Shown here piece by piece: positions 1 to 9,175 of a DNA stretch of 64,000 nucleotides. The first letter of the stretch is position 1. Each line of letters begins with the position of its first letter. The DNA is from Sinomicrobium oceani. GTDB lineage: Bacteria > Bacteroidota > Bacteroidia > Flavobacteriales > Flavobacteriaceae. The stretch lies in assembly GCF_900119185.1 (NCBI RefSeq), contig NZ_FPJE01000008.1, positions 124,001 to 188,000 on the forward strand. Reading direction: 5' to 3'. The notes beneath the pieces are model-generated. The model saw only the letters and a program-made list of their open reading frames with translations, ran no database searches and was not told the DNA's origin. The position numbers and the translations under genes are program-made.

Positions 1-783
1 TTCGAAGATATTCTCAATCAGAACCCGTTTCTGAGGAATAGTTTTAACCAGCAGTTTATTGCCGGTTTCACCTATTCCTTTACCTATAACGGTATGGTAG
101 ACCAATATAAAAAACACCAGTTGTTTATCAACTCTACCCTGGATGTTGCGGGAAACACCCTCGACCTTTTCAGTGCATCGGGCAACGAACGTCCCCGTAC
201 TTTTCTGGGGCTGGAATATTCCCAGTACGCCAAACTGGACCTCGATATCCGATACCATCTGCGTCTCGGCAGGGACAAAAAACTGGCCACAAGACTTTTT
301 GCTGGACTCGGTGTGCCTTACGGCAATTCGGATATCATGCCCTACAGCAAACTCTTCTTTTCCGGGGGGCCATACAGTGTCAGGGCGTTTCGTATCCGCT
401 CGCTCGGTCCAGGTACATTCAACCCCGAAAACGACACCAACCAGACGACGTTTTTCGATCAGACCGGTAACCTCAGGCTCGAATTTAATATGGAATATCG
501 TTTCCCGATCTTTTCATACGTTAAGGGCGCCCTGTTTGCCGATGCCGGAAACGTATGGAATACTACGGATAACGAGGCACTACCCGGGGGAAAATTCAGC
601 GGGAATTTCATGAAAGAACTCGGTATAGGAGGCGGGGCAGGATTACGTGTGGATATCCAGGGATTCGTTGTTCGTCTCGACCTGGCTGCACCATGGCACA
701 CACCCTGGTTACCCGAAGGTGAACGTTGGAACTTTGGCTTTAAGGACCCTATACTGAATTTTGCTATCGGGTATCCTTTTTAA
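1..783 (+). CDS. TamL/BamA-like outer membrane assembly protein, C-terminal part
   Basis: The reading frame is open from the first base, so the N-terminus lies outside the window; about 260 residues are visible. It looks like the C-terminal half of an Omp85 beta-barrel. Amphipathic strands alternate with loops, a glycine-rich VRAFRIRSLGPGTF stretch resembles the conserved barrel region with its inward loop, and the protein ends in IGYPF, a terminal phenylalanine typical of the beta-signal recognised by BamA. In Bacteroidota this form is usually TamL, the lipoprotein partner of TamB, which helps insert proteins into the outer membrane. The missing POTRA region would decide between TamL and BamA. 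The next gene starts 48 bases downstream on the same strand. Confidence 0.75.
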   Translation, partial: FEDILNQNPFLRNSFNQQFIAGFTYSFTYNGMVDQYKKHQLFINSTLDVAGNTLDLFSASGNERPRTFLGLEYSQYAKLDLDIRYHLRLGRDKKLATRLFAGLGVPYGNSDIMPYSKLFFSGGPYSVRAFRIRSLGPGTFNPENDTNQTTFFDQTGNLRLEFNMEYRFPIFSYVKGALFADAGNVWNTTDNEALPGGKFSGNFMKELGIGGGAGLRVDIQGFVVRLDLAAPWHTPWLPEGERWNFGFKDPILNFAIGYPF

Positions 784-831
784 AGCATTTCCCGGGGCAG
801 ATGAACGTAATAACCGATACATTGCCAGAGC

Positions 832-2034
832 ATGAGAGAAATAATCACATCAGAACAACTCCGGAGAACAACATTGAAGGCCCAGGGACTTTTACACACT
901 TCACCGTTCGGAAAGGGGAAAAATGCGGTGCTACAGGCACTGGAGCATCTGGGGTATATACAAATCGACACACTGTCCGTTGTAGAACGCGCCCATCACC
1001 ATACACTTTGGACAAGAATCCCCGATTATAAGACCGAACATCTGAACGCATTGGTAAAAGAGCGGAAGGTTTTTGAATATTGGTTTCACGCGGCGTCCTA
1101 TCTCCCTATGAAAGATTTTCGTTTTGCCTTGCCCCGCATGTCCGAAATCAGGCAAAACAGGTCGGATCTTTATCGTGCCGATCCGAAAATAATGCAGTAT
1201 GTGACCGATGTCATCCGTGGGGAAGGACCTAAGAGGGCAACCGATTTTGAAAGCGAATACAAAAGGAAAGGAAGCTGGTGGAACTGGAAGCCCGCAAAAA
1301 TGGCACTTGAAAGGCTTTTTATGCAGGGAGACCTGATGATACATCAGCGTAACGGCATGGAAAAACTTTTCGATCTTACGGAGCGGGTACTACCCGGAAA
1401 TATCAACACTACAGCGCCTACCCCGATGGAATTCGCAGAATACCTGGTAAAAACATATCTCCGGGCCTACGGATTTACAACGGTAAAGCAAATTACACAT
1501 CTTAAAGCAGGTAATACGATACGAAAAAATGTCCATGAAGTTTTGGCAGCCATGCAGGAGGATGGCGTTATCCGAAAGATAAATATCGATGGTATGCCTG
1601 ATGTTTTTATGGCAGGGCAGTCCGAAGAAAAAAAAATCCGAAAACCCAGACCGGAAATCCGGCTGTTATCGCCATTTGATAATTCCGTTATCCACCGCGA
1701 TCGTGTAAAACAGCTTTTTGATTTTGATTTTCGTCTGGAGTGTTATACCCCGAAAGCAAAAAGAACATACGGTTACTTTTGTCTGCCGGTCTTATTCGGG
1801 GATACATTCATAGGCAGGGCAGACTGTAAAGCCCATAGGAAGGAAAAGCAATTTGAATTGATACATCTCCATATAGAAAATACGGATACCGACATTGCGC
1901 TATGGATAAAGCCTTTTATAAAATCGATACGGCGTTTTGCCGATTTCAATAACTGTACCGCATTAAAGATCGGCAAAGTTACTCCCCCGGAATTGAAAGA
2001 GGTGTTAAAACGGGAAATGCAGGGCGATTATTAG
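832..2034 (+). CDS. YcaQ/AlkZ-family winged-helix DNA glycosylase
   Basis: This 400-residue protein belongs to the HTH_42 (formerly DUF1006) family, whose members YcaQ and AlkZ remove alkylated or cross-linked bases from DNA. The diagnostic stretch IQIDTLSVVERAHHH lies near residues 44-58. Its Q-I-D triad matches the QxD catalytic motif of the YcaQ (interstrand cross-link) branch rather than the QxQ of AlkZ. Tandem winged-helix domains would make up the first 250 residues, with a beta-barrel-like C-terminal part. Length is normal for the family. The start follows the upstream gene by 48 bases, so co-transcription is possible. Family membership is confident; the exact lesion is inferred from the triad. 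Confidence 0.85.
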   Translation: MREIITSEQLRRTTLKAQGLLHTSPFGKGKNAVLQALEHLGYIQIDTLSVVERAHHHTLWTRIPDYKTEHLNALVKERKVFEYWFHAASYLPMKDFRFALPRMSEIRQNRSDLYRADPKIMQYVTDVIRGEGPKRATDFESEYKRKGSWWNWKPAKMALERLFMQGDLMIHQRNGMEKLFDLTERVLPGNINTTAPTPMEFAEYLVKTYLRAYGFTTVKQITHLKAGNTIRKNVHEVLAAMQEDGVIRKINIDGMPDVFMAGQSEEKKIRKPRPEIRLLSPFDNSVIHRDRVKQLFDFDFRLECYTPKAKRTYGYFCLPVLFGDTFIGRADCKAHRKEKQFELIHLHIENTDTDIALWIKPFIKSIRRFADFNNCTALKIGKVTPPELKEVLKREMQGDY

Positions 2035-2100
2035 GTGGTTGCTTTATTGTGGGAAAAAGTTATATAACCCGTTGTGCTTTATGAATAAAAATCGTTGTTT

Positions 2101-2172
2101 ACGTCATGTTGCGCGTAGCCAAAACATCTCCTGCTGTCCGTAAAGATCCTTTGACAGGGCTCAGGATGACGT
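2101..2172. repeat. Intergenic inverted-repeat element
   Basis: A 72-base foldback bounded by ACGTCAT (2101-2107) and its exact complement ATGACGT (2166-2172). The inner part, around TTTGACAGGGCTCAGGATGA, resembles dispersed intergenic repeats often seen in Bacteroidota genomes. It lies between the convergent glycosylase gene and purL. No second copy was found in this window, so calling it a repeat family member rests on general resemblance. Confidence 0.5.
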
Positions 2173-2223
2173 CTTTCAAACTATAATGAACGGGTTTATG
2201 TAGTAGTTTTGCATATCCGGATA

Positions 2224-2266
2224 ACCAAAAACAAAACGGCTACGGGTCTGAAGTCCGTAGCCGTTT
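2224..2266 (-). terminator. Rho-independent terminator of purL
   Basis: A perfect 12-base stem (2234-2245 pairing with 2255-2266) encloses a 9-base loop. On the minus strand it is followed by a T-rich run (complement of 2224-2237). It lies just past the purL stop codon and is correctly oriented for that gene. Confidence 0.85.
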
Positions 2267-2274
2267 CGTGTGAT

Positions 2275-5200
2275 TTACTTCTTATTATAACCGGTAATCC
2301 ATTTTCTCGCATTGACAAAAGCTTCGATCCACGGTGAAACCTTATCATCTTTACGGTCTGCCGGGTAATAAGCCCAGTTCCAGGGGAAGATAGAGCGCTC
2401 AAAGTGCGGCATGGTCACCAGGTGTCTTCCGTCATCGGATACCATCATGGCTGTGTTAAAGTCAGAACCGTTGGGGTTAAAGGGGTATCCTTCATAGGCA
2501 TATTTGCCTACGATATTGTATCGGGAAGCTTCGTAAGGAAAATGGAATTTCCCTTCGCCGTGTGCGGACCAGATCCCCAGTTTCGTTCCGGCAAGCGATC
2601 GGAGCATTACCGAATGATTGGGCTGTATCTCCACTGCGGAGAACGTACATTCGAATTTGTGCGAATCGTTGTGTAACATCTTCGGTTTTTCTTCATGCCC
2701 GGGATTGATCAGTCCCAGTTCTACAAAAAGCTGGCATCCGTTACATACACCCAGAGACAGGGTATCTTCGCGTTTAAAAAAGTTTTCCAGGGCGGTTCTG
2801 GCTTTTTCGTTGTAGAGGAAAGCTCCTGCCCAGCCCTTGGCCGATCCGAGTACATCGGAATTCGAGAAACCTCCGACAGCGCCAATAAACTGGATATCCT
2901 CAAGGGTTTCCCGACCCGATATCAGGTCGGTCATATGCACATCCTTAACGTCAAACCCTGCCATATACATGGCATTGGCCATTTCGCGTTCGGAGTTACT
3001 TCCTTTCTCCCTGAGGATCGCTGCTTTCGGGCGGGGCATACCGGAAATTTCCGGGCGTTTGCCGTCGAAAGAAGGAGGGAAGTTATACTGAAGCGGTTGT
3101 TTTTTATAATGGTCAAAACGTTCTTTGGCCTTGATCTCGCCACTTTGTTTACGATCGAGCAGGTACGAAGTTTTGTACCAGGTATCTCTGAGGTTGCTGA
3201 TGCCGAAAGAGAAATTATCCGATCCGTTTTTCAGGTGCAGACGGTCGCCCTCGACCACTTCACCGATACGGAAAAATGTTACGTGATGTTTACGGAGTAT
3301 GTCCTCGGCTTCTTCGGAGGCCTGGAAGACCACACCGATATTTTCGTTAAACAATGCCTTGACCGAATCCGCTTCTCCAAGCGATGTAAGGTCTATCTGT
3401 GCACCGAGGTTGACATCTGCAAAACACATTTCGAGCAGCGTAGTGATTAGTCCGCCACTGCCTATATCATGTCCCGCTGCGATATGGCCTGATTTTACGA
3501 GTTGTTGTATCGCATTGAAAGCGTTTTTAAAAGTTTCGGCATCCTTAACGGTCGGCGCTTCCGAGCCTATGCTGTTACATACCTGGGCAAAAGACGAGCC
3601 GCCGAGTTTAAAGCGGTCTTCGGAAAGATTGATATAGTAAATGCTTCCGCCGTTGCGTTGCAGTACAGGTTCCGTTACGGCCGTAATATCATTACAGTTC
3701 CCCGCTGCGGAAATAATAACCGTACCCGGGGCGATCACTTCATCGTCCGGATATTTCTGTTTCATGGAGAGGGAATCTTTTCCTGTGGGAATGTTAATGC
3801 CCAGAGCAATGGCAAAGTCCGAACATCCCTGTACGGCTTCGTACAGACGGGCATCTTCACCTTCGTTTTTACAGGGCCACATCCAGTTTGCAGAAAGCGA
3901 TACGCTCTGTAAACCGTCTTTCAGCGGTGCCCATACGATATTGCTCAGGGCTTCCCCGATACTGTTGCGGCTTCCTGCTACCGGGTCTATAAGGGCCGAA
4001 ACAGGGGAGTGGCCCACGGAAGTAGCGATCCCTTCTATACCCTGATAATCCAGGGCCATAACACCACAGTTATTCAGTGGTAACTGTAAGGGACCGGCAC
4101 ATTGTTGTTTGGCCACCCGTCCGCTTACGCAACGGTCTACCTTATTGGTCAGCCAGTCTTTACAGGCTACAGCCTCCAGTTGCAACACCTGTTTCAGGTA
4201 CGTTTCGATATTCCGGGTGTCGTATTGCGGATCGGTATACCGGGCCGCCACCGTCTTGTCTTTCATGATGGTCTTGGGGGAACTGCCAAACATATCGCTG
4301 AGCTCCAGGTCCATAGGTTTTTGACCGGTGGAGGAGGATTCGAACGTAAAGCGATGATCACCGGTAACATCCCCGACCTCGTACATAGGAGAACGTTCCC
4401 GTTCTGCAATGCGTTTCAGGGTTCCGGCATCCTGCGGTCCGATAACAAGTCCCATGCGTTCCTGCGATTCATTACCGATAATTTCCTTGGCCGAAAGGGT
4501 AGGGTCTCCTACGGGCAGTTTGTCGAGGTCTATTTTTCCTCCCGTGTCCTCTACAAGTTCCGACAGACAGTTGAGATGGCCTCCTGCACCGTGATCGTGG
4601 ATGGATACGATGGTGTTTTTGTCACTTTCCACCATGCCCCTTACGGCATTGGCTGCCCTTTTCTGCATTTCCGGATTGGAACGCTGAATAGCGTTGAGTT
4701 CTATACCACTGCTGAATTCGCCGGTGTCGGCAGAAGAGACAGCTGCCCCTCCCATACCGATGCGGTAATTATCCCCACCGAGAATCACGATTTTGTCTCC
4801 CTTTCCGGGAGTTTGTTTTTTAGCCTGTTCCGCCTTGCCATAACCGATACCTCCGGCCAGCATGATCACTTTGTCATAACCGAGTTTTCTCGATCCTTCC
4901 GTATCTTTCTCCTGGTGCTCAAAAGTCAGTAAAGACCCGGAAATAAGTGGTTGCCCGAATTTATTTCCGAAATCGGAGGCACCGTTGGAAGCTTTGATCA
5001 GAATATCCATGGGTGTCTGATAAAGCCAGGGGCGTTCTGCCATGCCTTTTTCCCAGGGACGCTCTTCTTCGAGCCTGGAATATGAAGTCATATATACTGC
5101 GGTCCCCGCCAGCGGAAGCGATCCTTGTCCGCCTGCAAGACGGTCCCTGATCTCACCTCCAGATCCGGTAGCCGCACCGTTAAAAGGTTCGACCGTAGTA

Positions 5201-5958
5201 GGGAAGTTATGGGTTTCTGCCTTGAGCGATATGACCGACTCGTAATCTTTGATCTCGTAATAATCGGGCTTATCTGCGCTTTTAGGAGCAAACTGCTGTA
5301 CTTTAGGCCCTTTCATAAACGCTACGTTGTCCTTGTATGCCGAAACAATATCGTTGGGGTGAGCCTCCGAAGTTTTCTTGATCAGTTTGAAAAGCGATAC
5401 GGGCTTCTCCTGTCCGTCAATCACAAATGTACCGTTGAATATCTTGTGGCGGCAATGTTCGGAATTCACCTGCGAAAATCCGAAAACTTCCGAGTCGGTA
5501 AGCTTTCTGCCGAGTTTTTCTGCCAGGTTTTCCAGGTAGGTCACCTCTTCTTCGTTCAGGGCCAGGCCCTCCCGGAGATTGTATGCGGCGATATCATCGA
5601 TCTCCCGTATAGGTTCGGGCTGGATATCGATAGTGAAAATATCCTGGTTCAGCCCTTTGTAGCGCTGAAAGAGCATAGGGTCGAAATCCTGGTCGTCTCC
5701 GGCAACCGCCAGGAACTCCTCAATCCTTACAATGCCTTCGATTCCCATATTCTGGGTAATCTCAACGGCATTGGTGCTCCACGGTGTGATCATGGCGGCA
5801 CGCGGGCCAACAAAAAAGGCGTCAAGAGACGCCGCTTCCAGGTTGGGCTCGCCGCCGAACAACCATGTTAATTTCAAATTATCTTCCTTGGTGAGTTCTT
5901 TACCGGTCTGAACCGCAAAGACTTTCTTTTCCGGGTTTCCGAAGAAAAGGATCATCAT
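2275..5958 (-). CDS. purL: Phosphoribosylformylglycinamidine synthase, large single-chain form
   Basis: PurL converts formylglycinamide ribonucleotide to the amidine, using glutamine and ATP, at the fourth step of purine synthesis in the cytoplasm. The 1,227 residues match the single-chain form of Gram-negative bacteria (about 1,290 in E. coli). An N-terminal PurS-like region and linker precede two FGAM synthase AIRS-like halves, with the conserved SVISLKAETHNFPTTVEPF-type segment around residue 240. The C-terminal class I glutaminase carries its nucleophile in GVCNGCQLF and its histidine in MPHFERSIFP. A TAACTTTG -7 box lies 56 bases upstream of the ATG and a strong terminator follows, so it is probably monocistronic. 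Several long antisense frames over it are shadows. Confidence 0.97.
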   Translation of the reverse strand: MMILFFGNPEKKVFAVQTGKELTKEDNLKLTWLFGGEPNLEAASLDAFFVGPRAAMITPWSTNAVEITQNMGIEGIVRIEEFLAVAGDDQDFDPMLFQRYKGLNQDIFTIDIQPEPIREIDDIAAYNLREGLALNEEEVTYLENLAEKLGRKLTDSEVFGFSQVNSEHCRHKIFNGTFVIDGQEKPVSLFKLIKKTSEAHPNDIVSAYKDNVAFMKGPKVQQFAPKSADKPDYYEIKDYESVISLKAETHNFPTTVEPFNGAATGSGGEIRDRLAGGQGSLPLAGTAVYMTSYSRLEEERPWEKGMAERPWLYQTPMDILIKASNGASDFGNKFGQPLISGSLLTFEHQEKDTEGSRKLGYDKVIMLAGGIGYGKAEQAKKQTPGKGDKIVILGGDNYRIGMGGAAVSSADTGEFSSGIELNAIQRSNPEMQKRAANAVRGMVESDKNTIVSIHDHGAGGHLNCLSELVEDTGGKIDLDKLPVGDPTLSAKEIIGNESQERMGLVIGPQDAGTLKRIAERERSPMYEVGDVTGDHRFTFESSSTGQKPMDLELSDMFGSSPKTIMKDKTVAARYTDPQYDTRNIETYLKQVLQLEAVACKDWLTNKVDRCVSGRVAKQQCAGPLQLPLNNCGVMALDYQGIEGIATSVGHSPVSALIDPVAGSRNSIGEALSNIVWAPLKDGLQSVSLSANWMWPCKNEGEDARLYEAVQGCSDFAIALGINIPTGKDSLSMKQKYPDDEVIAPGTVIISAAGNCNDITAVTEPVLQRNGGSIYYINLSEDRFKLGGSSFAQVCNSIGSEAPTVKDAETFKNAFNAIQQLVKSGHIAAGHDIGSGGLITTLLEMCFADVNLGAQIDLTSLGEADSVKALFNENIGVVFQASEEAEDILRKHHVTFFRIGEVVEGDRLHLKNGSDNFSFGISNLRDTWYKTSYLLDRKQSGEIKAKERFDHYKKQPLQYNFPPSFDGKRPEISGMPRPKAAILREKGSNSEREMANAMYMAGFDVKDVHMTDLISGRETLEDIQFIGAVGGFSNSDVLGSAKGWAGAFLYNEKARTALENFFKREDTLSLGVCNGCQLFVELGLINPGHEEKPKMLHNDSHKFECTFSAVEIQPNHSVMLRSLAGTKLGIWSAHGEGKFHFPYEASRYNIVGKYAYEGYPFNPNGSDFNTAMMVSDDGRHLVTMPHFERSIFPWNWAYYPADRKDDKVSPWIEAFVNARKWITGYNKK

Positions 5959-6013
5959 AGTGTAGAATTAGTCCTGTTTTATATTGTACTTTTCGTGCCG
6001 TAATTTAAAGGTG

Positions 6014-6021
6014 CAAAGTTA
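6014..6021 (-). promoter_or_regulatory. -7 promoter box for purL
   Basis: On the minus strand this reads TAACTTTG, an exact match to the Bacteroidota TAnnTTTG -7 element, 56 bases before the purL start. No convincing -33 TTG is present at standard spacing. Confidence 0.5.
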
Positions 6022-6063
6022 ATTAATTATTTACAATGAAATGCTTTTGTGAAGGGATTAAAT

Positions 6064-7047
6064 TTAACGGGAACCGGCCGTTCTCAGGAGTGCTTTTCTC
6101 AGGTATTCCCGGAATAAAGGAGGATTGTCCACCCAACTGTTATGCCCTGCACCGGGAATGATATGCAGGTCAATTCCCGGATAGCTTTTCAAATGTGTGT
6201 GTAACATTTCTCCGCCAAAATCAAAAAAGTCATAGGCTCCGTTGATTATTGTAGTAATGGCATGATCATTTAAGACCTTACGGTAGTCATAGTTCCAGTT
6301 TACTGTTTCCGACATTATCGAAGCTTTTGGGGTGTAATATGCTCTGCCTCCCTTCAAAAGATGGTGTTTTTTGATATGATATATATTGACGGCCGCAAAA
6401 TTTATTCTCCAGAATGTTGTCAGATCTTTATGAGACAAGGGAGAATTCCGGATATCATCAACAGATTTAAGAGTATCCAGTCCTTTCTCTATATACGGCC
6501 GCTTCATGGCTACGACTTCGGGTCTGTTTAGCAGTATACTAACCTGTTTTTCATAGCGTTCGGAGAAAATACTTTTAATACTGTCCGACCTGGGCAATAC
6601 AGTACCTGTCAGTACCAGGTTTGTTACCAGTCCGGGATGTTGCCGGGTGAGTTCCATCCCGATAAGAGTCCCCATGGAGTGGCATAGCAATTTAACTTTT
6701 CGGATATCCATAGCCTTGATCAAAGCATACAGGTCTGCTACATTTTTCTGAAAGGTGAGATCTTTTTGTTTTGCGGGAGATAAAAGGGCCCCCCGCTGGT
6801 CGTAAAACACGAAATGGAATTCGTTCTCCAGTCCTCTTACAGCATCTGTCATATAGTCGTGATTAGCACCGAAACCGCCGTGTACAACTATAACAGTGTC
6901 TTTGTTTTTATCCGACAAAAATTCTTTAACAAAAATCTCCGTATCTTCTCGTTGTAGATACCATTCGGAATATTTCTCATCCTGGGCTCTCGACGAAAGG
7001 CCGTACAAAAATATCACGGTACAGGTCAGCGCAATAACTCTTTTCAT
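6064..7047 (-). CDS. Secreted alpha/beta hydrolase, proline-iminopeptidase-like
   Basis: The start at 7047 gives a 327-residue protein that opens with a signal peptide (MKRVIALTCTVIFLYG, then an S-R-A-Q cleavage region). Upstream in-frame codons would bury this signal. The alpha/beta-hydrolase fold is visible as an HGGFGANHDY oxyanion loop, a nucleophile elbow CHSMG (Cys replaces the first Gly of GxSxG), an acid near YDFFDFGGE and a catalytic histidine in GAGHNSWVDNPP. The arrangement resembles S33 peptidases and related esterases, acting in the periplasm. The substrate cannot be told from sequence. It is monocistronic, with 356 bases of non-coding DNA upstream. Confidence 0.8.
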   Translation of the reverse strand: MKRVIALTCTVIFLYGLSSRAQDEKYSEWYLQREDTEIFVKEFLSDKNKDTVIVVHGGFGANHDYMTDAVRGLENEFHFVFYDQRGALLSPAKQKDLTFQKNVADLYALIKAMDIRKVKLLCHSMGTLIGMELTRQHPGLVTNLVLTGTVLPRSDSIKSIFSERYEKQVSILLNRPEVVAMKRPYIEKGLDTLKSVDDIRNSPLSHKDLTTFWRINFAAVNIYHIKKHHLLKGGRAYYTPKASIMSETVNWNYDYRKVLNDHAITTIINGAYDFFDFGGEMLHTHLKSYPGIDLHIIPGAGHNSWVDNPPLFREYLRKALLRTAGSR

Positions 7048-7403
7048 TGAATTTAGTTTATTAAAAGAATTATCCGCCTGCATTACCGTCAGACAGATTC
7101 AATTCTTGTTTGCGAGATAAAGACGAGTCCCGACGAAAGATGTTGCATGTATTGAGGGAAGAGAACAAGAGATGAAAAATAAAGTCATTTAAAGACAGAA
7201 ATGTGTTTCTGTGCAAATCGAAGGGCTCGTGATATTTTATGGTTGATAGCAGGAACAAGGGAGGCACAACTAAAGATAAAAACGCTTCCACGAGTCTTAC
7301 AAGAGTAAAACACGTCAGTTTCCCTCAAGGCTTAGACTTACCTGGCGGGAGCTTGCCAGACTACACAGTTTTTTTGTGTCTCATTAATAATAAGGAAACA
7401 AAA
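7048..7403. other. Non-coding gap upstream of the hydrolase gene
   Basis: These 356 bases hold no credible gene; the short frames lack family features. A small hairpin (CTGGC/GCCAG) lies near 7340-7357 and a weak ACACA/TGTGT stem follows near 7365-7380, close to the end of yigZ. The hydrolase promoter must lie here, but I find no clear TAnnTTTG box. Confidence 0.4.
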
Positions 7404-8006
7404 TTACCGGATATCCACGCCATAAAGCTGTGCAAACAGTCCGAAGACCATTTCGGCATCCCGTTTACGTACGGAAATCGTGATCCGGCAATCCAGTTCC
7501 AGTTTCTGGTCTGTAATATCCAGGTTTTTCTCTTTGATCACCCGCATGACTTTGTTCATGTTTTTGTAATCAAACACCAGCAGGTAATCGACATTAACGG
7601 TCCGCTCTTCGATATCGGAAACTTCCAGTGCCATTTGTGCTGCTGTTCTGTAAGCGTTGATGAGTCCGCCAACACCGAGTTTTACCCCGCCGAAATAACG
7701 TACCACAACGATCAGTATATTGGTTACTTCAAAGGACTGTAGCTGTCCGTAGATCGGCATACCTGCGGAATTATTAGGTTCTCCGTCATCATTAGCCCTG
7801 AACTGTATATCTTCCGTTCCCACTTGCCAGGCATAGCACCAGTGCCGTGCCGCATGATGTTTTTTGCGCAGTGTTTCGAGATGCTCCCGGATCTCCTCTT
7901 CGGAAGTTACCGGAAATGCATATCCGAAAAACTTACTGTTCTTATCCTTAAAAAGGACTTCCTTCGAAGGGGCGGTAATCGTTTTGTACGTATCCTTTTC
8001 TGTCAA
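7404..8006 (-). CDS. yigZ: YigZ/IMPACT family protein
   Basis: This 200-residue protein belongs to the UPF0029/YigZ family. The IMPACT-type N-terminal domain is visible as a FGYAFPV strand and the NDDGEPNNSAGMPI signature around residues 75-88, followed by VVVRYFGGVKLGVGGLINAY. A ferredoxin-like C-terminal domain completes it. IMPACT homologues are linked to translation control, but the bacterial role is not settled. The start is a TTG whose last two bases overlap the TGA stop of ribD (TTGA), so the two genes are translationally coupled in one operon. Length is typical. Confidence 0.9.
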   Translation of the reverse strand: MTEKDTYKTITAPSKEVLFKDKNSKFFGYAFPVTSEEEIREHLETLRKKHHAARHWCYAWQVGTEDIQFRANDDGEPNNSAGMPIYGQLQSFEVTNILIVVVRYFGGVKLGVGGLINAYRTAAQMALEVSDIEERTVNVDYLLVFDYKNMNKVMRVIKEKNLDITDQKLELDCRITISVRKRDAEMVFGLFAQLYGVDIR

Positions 8007-9055
8007 TCTTCTGTTTTTTCTTTTTTTATAATCCGTAATTCGTTGCCGTACACGTTTTGTTTAGCAAACAGGAACCCCTGTAATTCCGGAGCAGGTGTAC
8101 CGCCGTTAAACATGACATCGCCCCTGAAAATACGCGCTTCATCCCACAGTCCGGCAGCGATAAAAGTCTGTAGTGTACGCTGTCCGCCTTCTATAATAAC
8201 ACTTTGCAGTTCCTGTTCGTAAAGCAGTTTAGCGATTTCCCCGGCCACATCACCTGAAAAATCAAACGGAACTACGGTCGTATGCTCCCCGGACATCCCG
8301 GGCTGCTTTTCGGACAGGAAAAGCGTTTTTACGCTATCGTCCCAAACGTGGTAATCGTGCGGAATGCGAAGACTTCTGTCGAGCACGACCCGCACCGGGC
8401 TCTTGCCATACCAGTCCCTCGTATCGAGGCGGGGATTATCGGCGATAACCGTTTTGGTTCCCGTGAGAATGGCCTGTTCCTCACTGCGCCACCGGTGTAC
8501 GAGCTGGCGGGCATACTTGTGGGTTATCCATACCGGGGCTGTTTCTTTACGATGTGCGGGACTCAGGTAACCATCAGCACTTTCGGCCCATTTGAGTATG
8601 ATATAAGGTCGTTTTTTGTTGTGGTAGGTGAAAAAACGCTTGTTGAGTTCCAGGCATTCCTTTTCCAGCACACCTACCGTAACATCACAGCCTGCGGCGA
8701 GAAGTTTTTGTATTCCCCTTCCCGAGACTGCGGCAAAAGGATCGATTGTACCGATCACAACCCTCGGTATTCCCGATGCTATAATAAGATCACTGCATGG
8801 TGGTGTTTTACCGTGATGACTGCAAGGCTCCAGGCTCACATAGATGGTCGATGCCCTGAGCAGTTCCCGCTCTTTTACCGATCGTATGGCGTGTACTTCA
8901 GCGTGCGGTTCGCCTGCCCGCCGGTGCCAGCCCTCGCCGATAATCCGGTCTTTATGTACCACCACACTTCCTACCAGCGGGTTGGGATAGGTACTGCCCA
9001 GTCCGTTTTCGGCCAGCCGGATGCAACGGTTTATATATTTTTCATGTATATTCAC
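8003..9055 (-). CDS. ribD: Bifunctional riboflavin biosynthesis deaminase/reductase
   Basis: RibD performs the second and third steps of riboflavin synthesis: deamination of the pyrimidine ring, then NADPH-dependent reduction of the ribose side chain. The 350 residues contain an N-terminal cytidine-deaminase-like domain with zinc ligands in PHAEVHAI and in PCSHHGKTPPCSD. A C-terminal RibD_C reductase domain follows, with a TGTKTVIADNPRLDTR segment. The stop codon overlaps the TTG start of yigZ. A -7 box sits 38 bases upstream. Other rib genes are not in the window. Confidence 0.95.
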   Translation of the reverse strand: MNIHEKYINRCIRLAENGLGSTYPNPLVGSVVVHKDRIIGEGWHRRAGEPHAEVHAIRSVKERELLRASTIYVSLEPCSHHGKTPPCSDLIIASGIPRVVIGTIDPFAAVSGRGIQKLLAAGCDVTVGVLEKECLELNKRFFTYHNKKRPYIILKWAESADGYLSPAHRKETAPVWITHKYARQLVHRWRSEEQAILTGTKTVIADNPRLDTRDWYGKSPVRVVLDRSLRIPHDYHVWDDSVKTLFLSEKQPGMSGEHTTVVPFDFSGDVAGEIAKLLYEQELQSVIIEGGQRTLQTFIAAGLWDEARIFRGDVMFNGGTPAPELQGFLFAKQNVYGNELRIIKKEKTED

Positions 9056-9092
9056 AGGCTTAAAAATTCAATGCCGAAACAGGTTATCGCTA

Positions 9093-9100
9093 CAAAAATA
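9093..9100 (-). promoter_or_regulatory. -7 promoter box for ribD-yigZ
   Basis: On the minus strand this reads TATTTTTG, matching TAnnTTTG, 38 bases upstream of the ribD start. The match is AT-rich, so a chance hit is possible. Confidence 0.35.
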
Positions 9101-9175
9101 AGATTTTAAGAATGACCTGCACGATCCCTTTGGAGGGAATGTCTAAATGCAGTACTGCAAAAAAAGAAAAACAAT

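Noticed and set aside
2695-5871. Several long plus-strand frames inside purL (for example 2695-3450, 4102-4932, 5125-5871)
   Set aside because: purL is continuous and fully conserved on the other strand; these frames carry no motifs.
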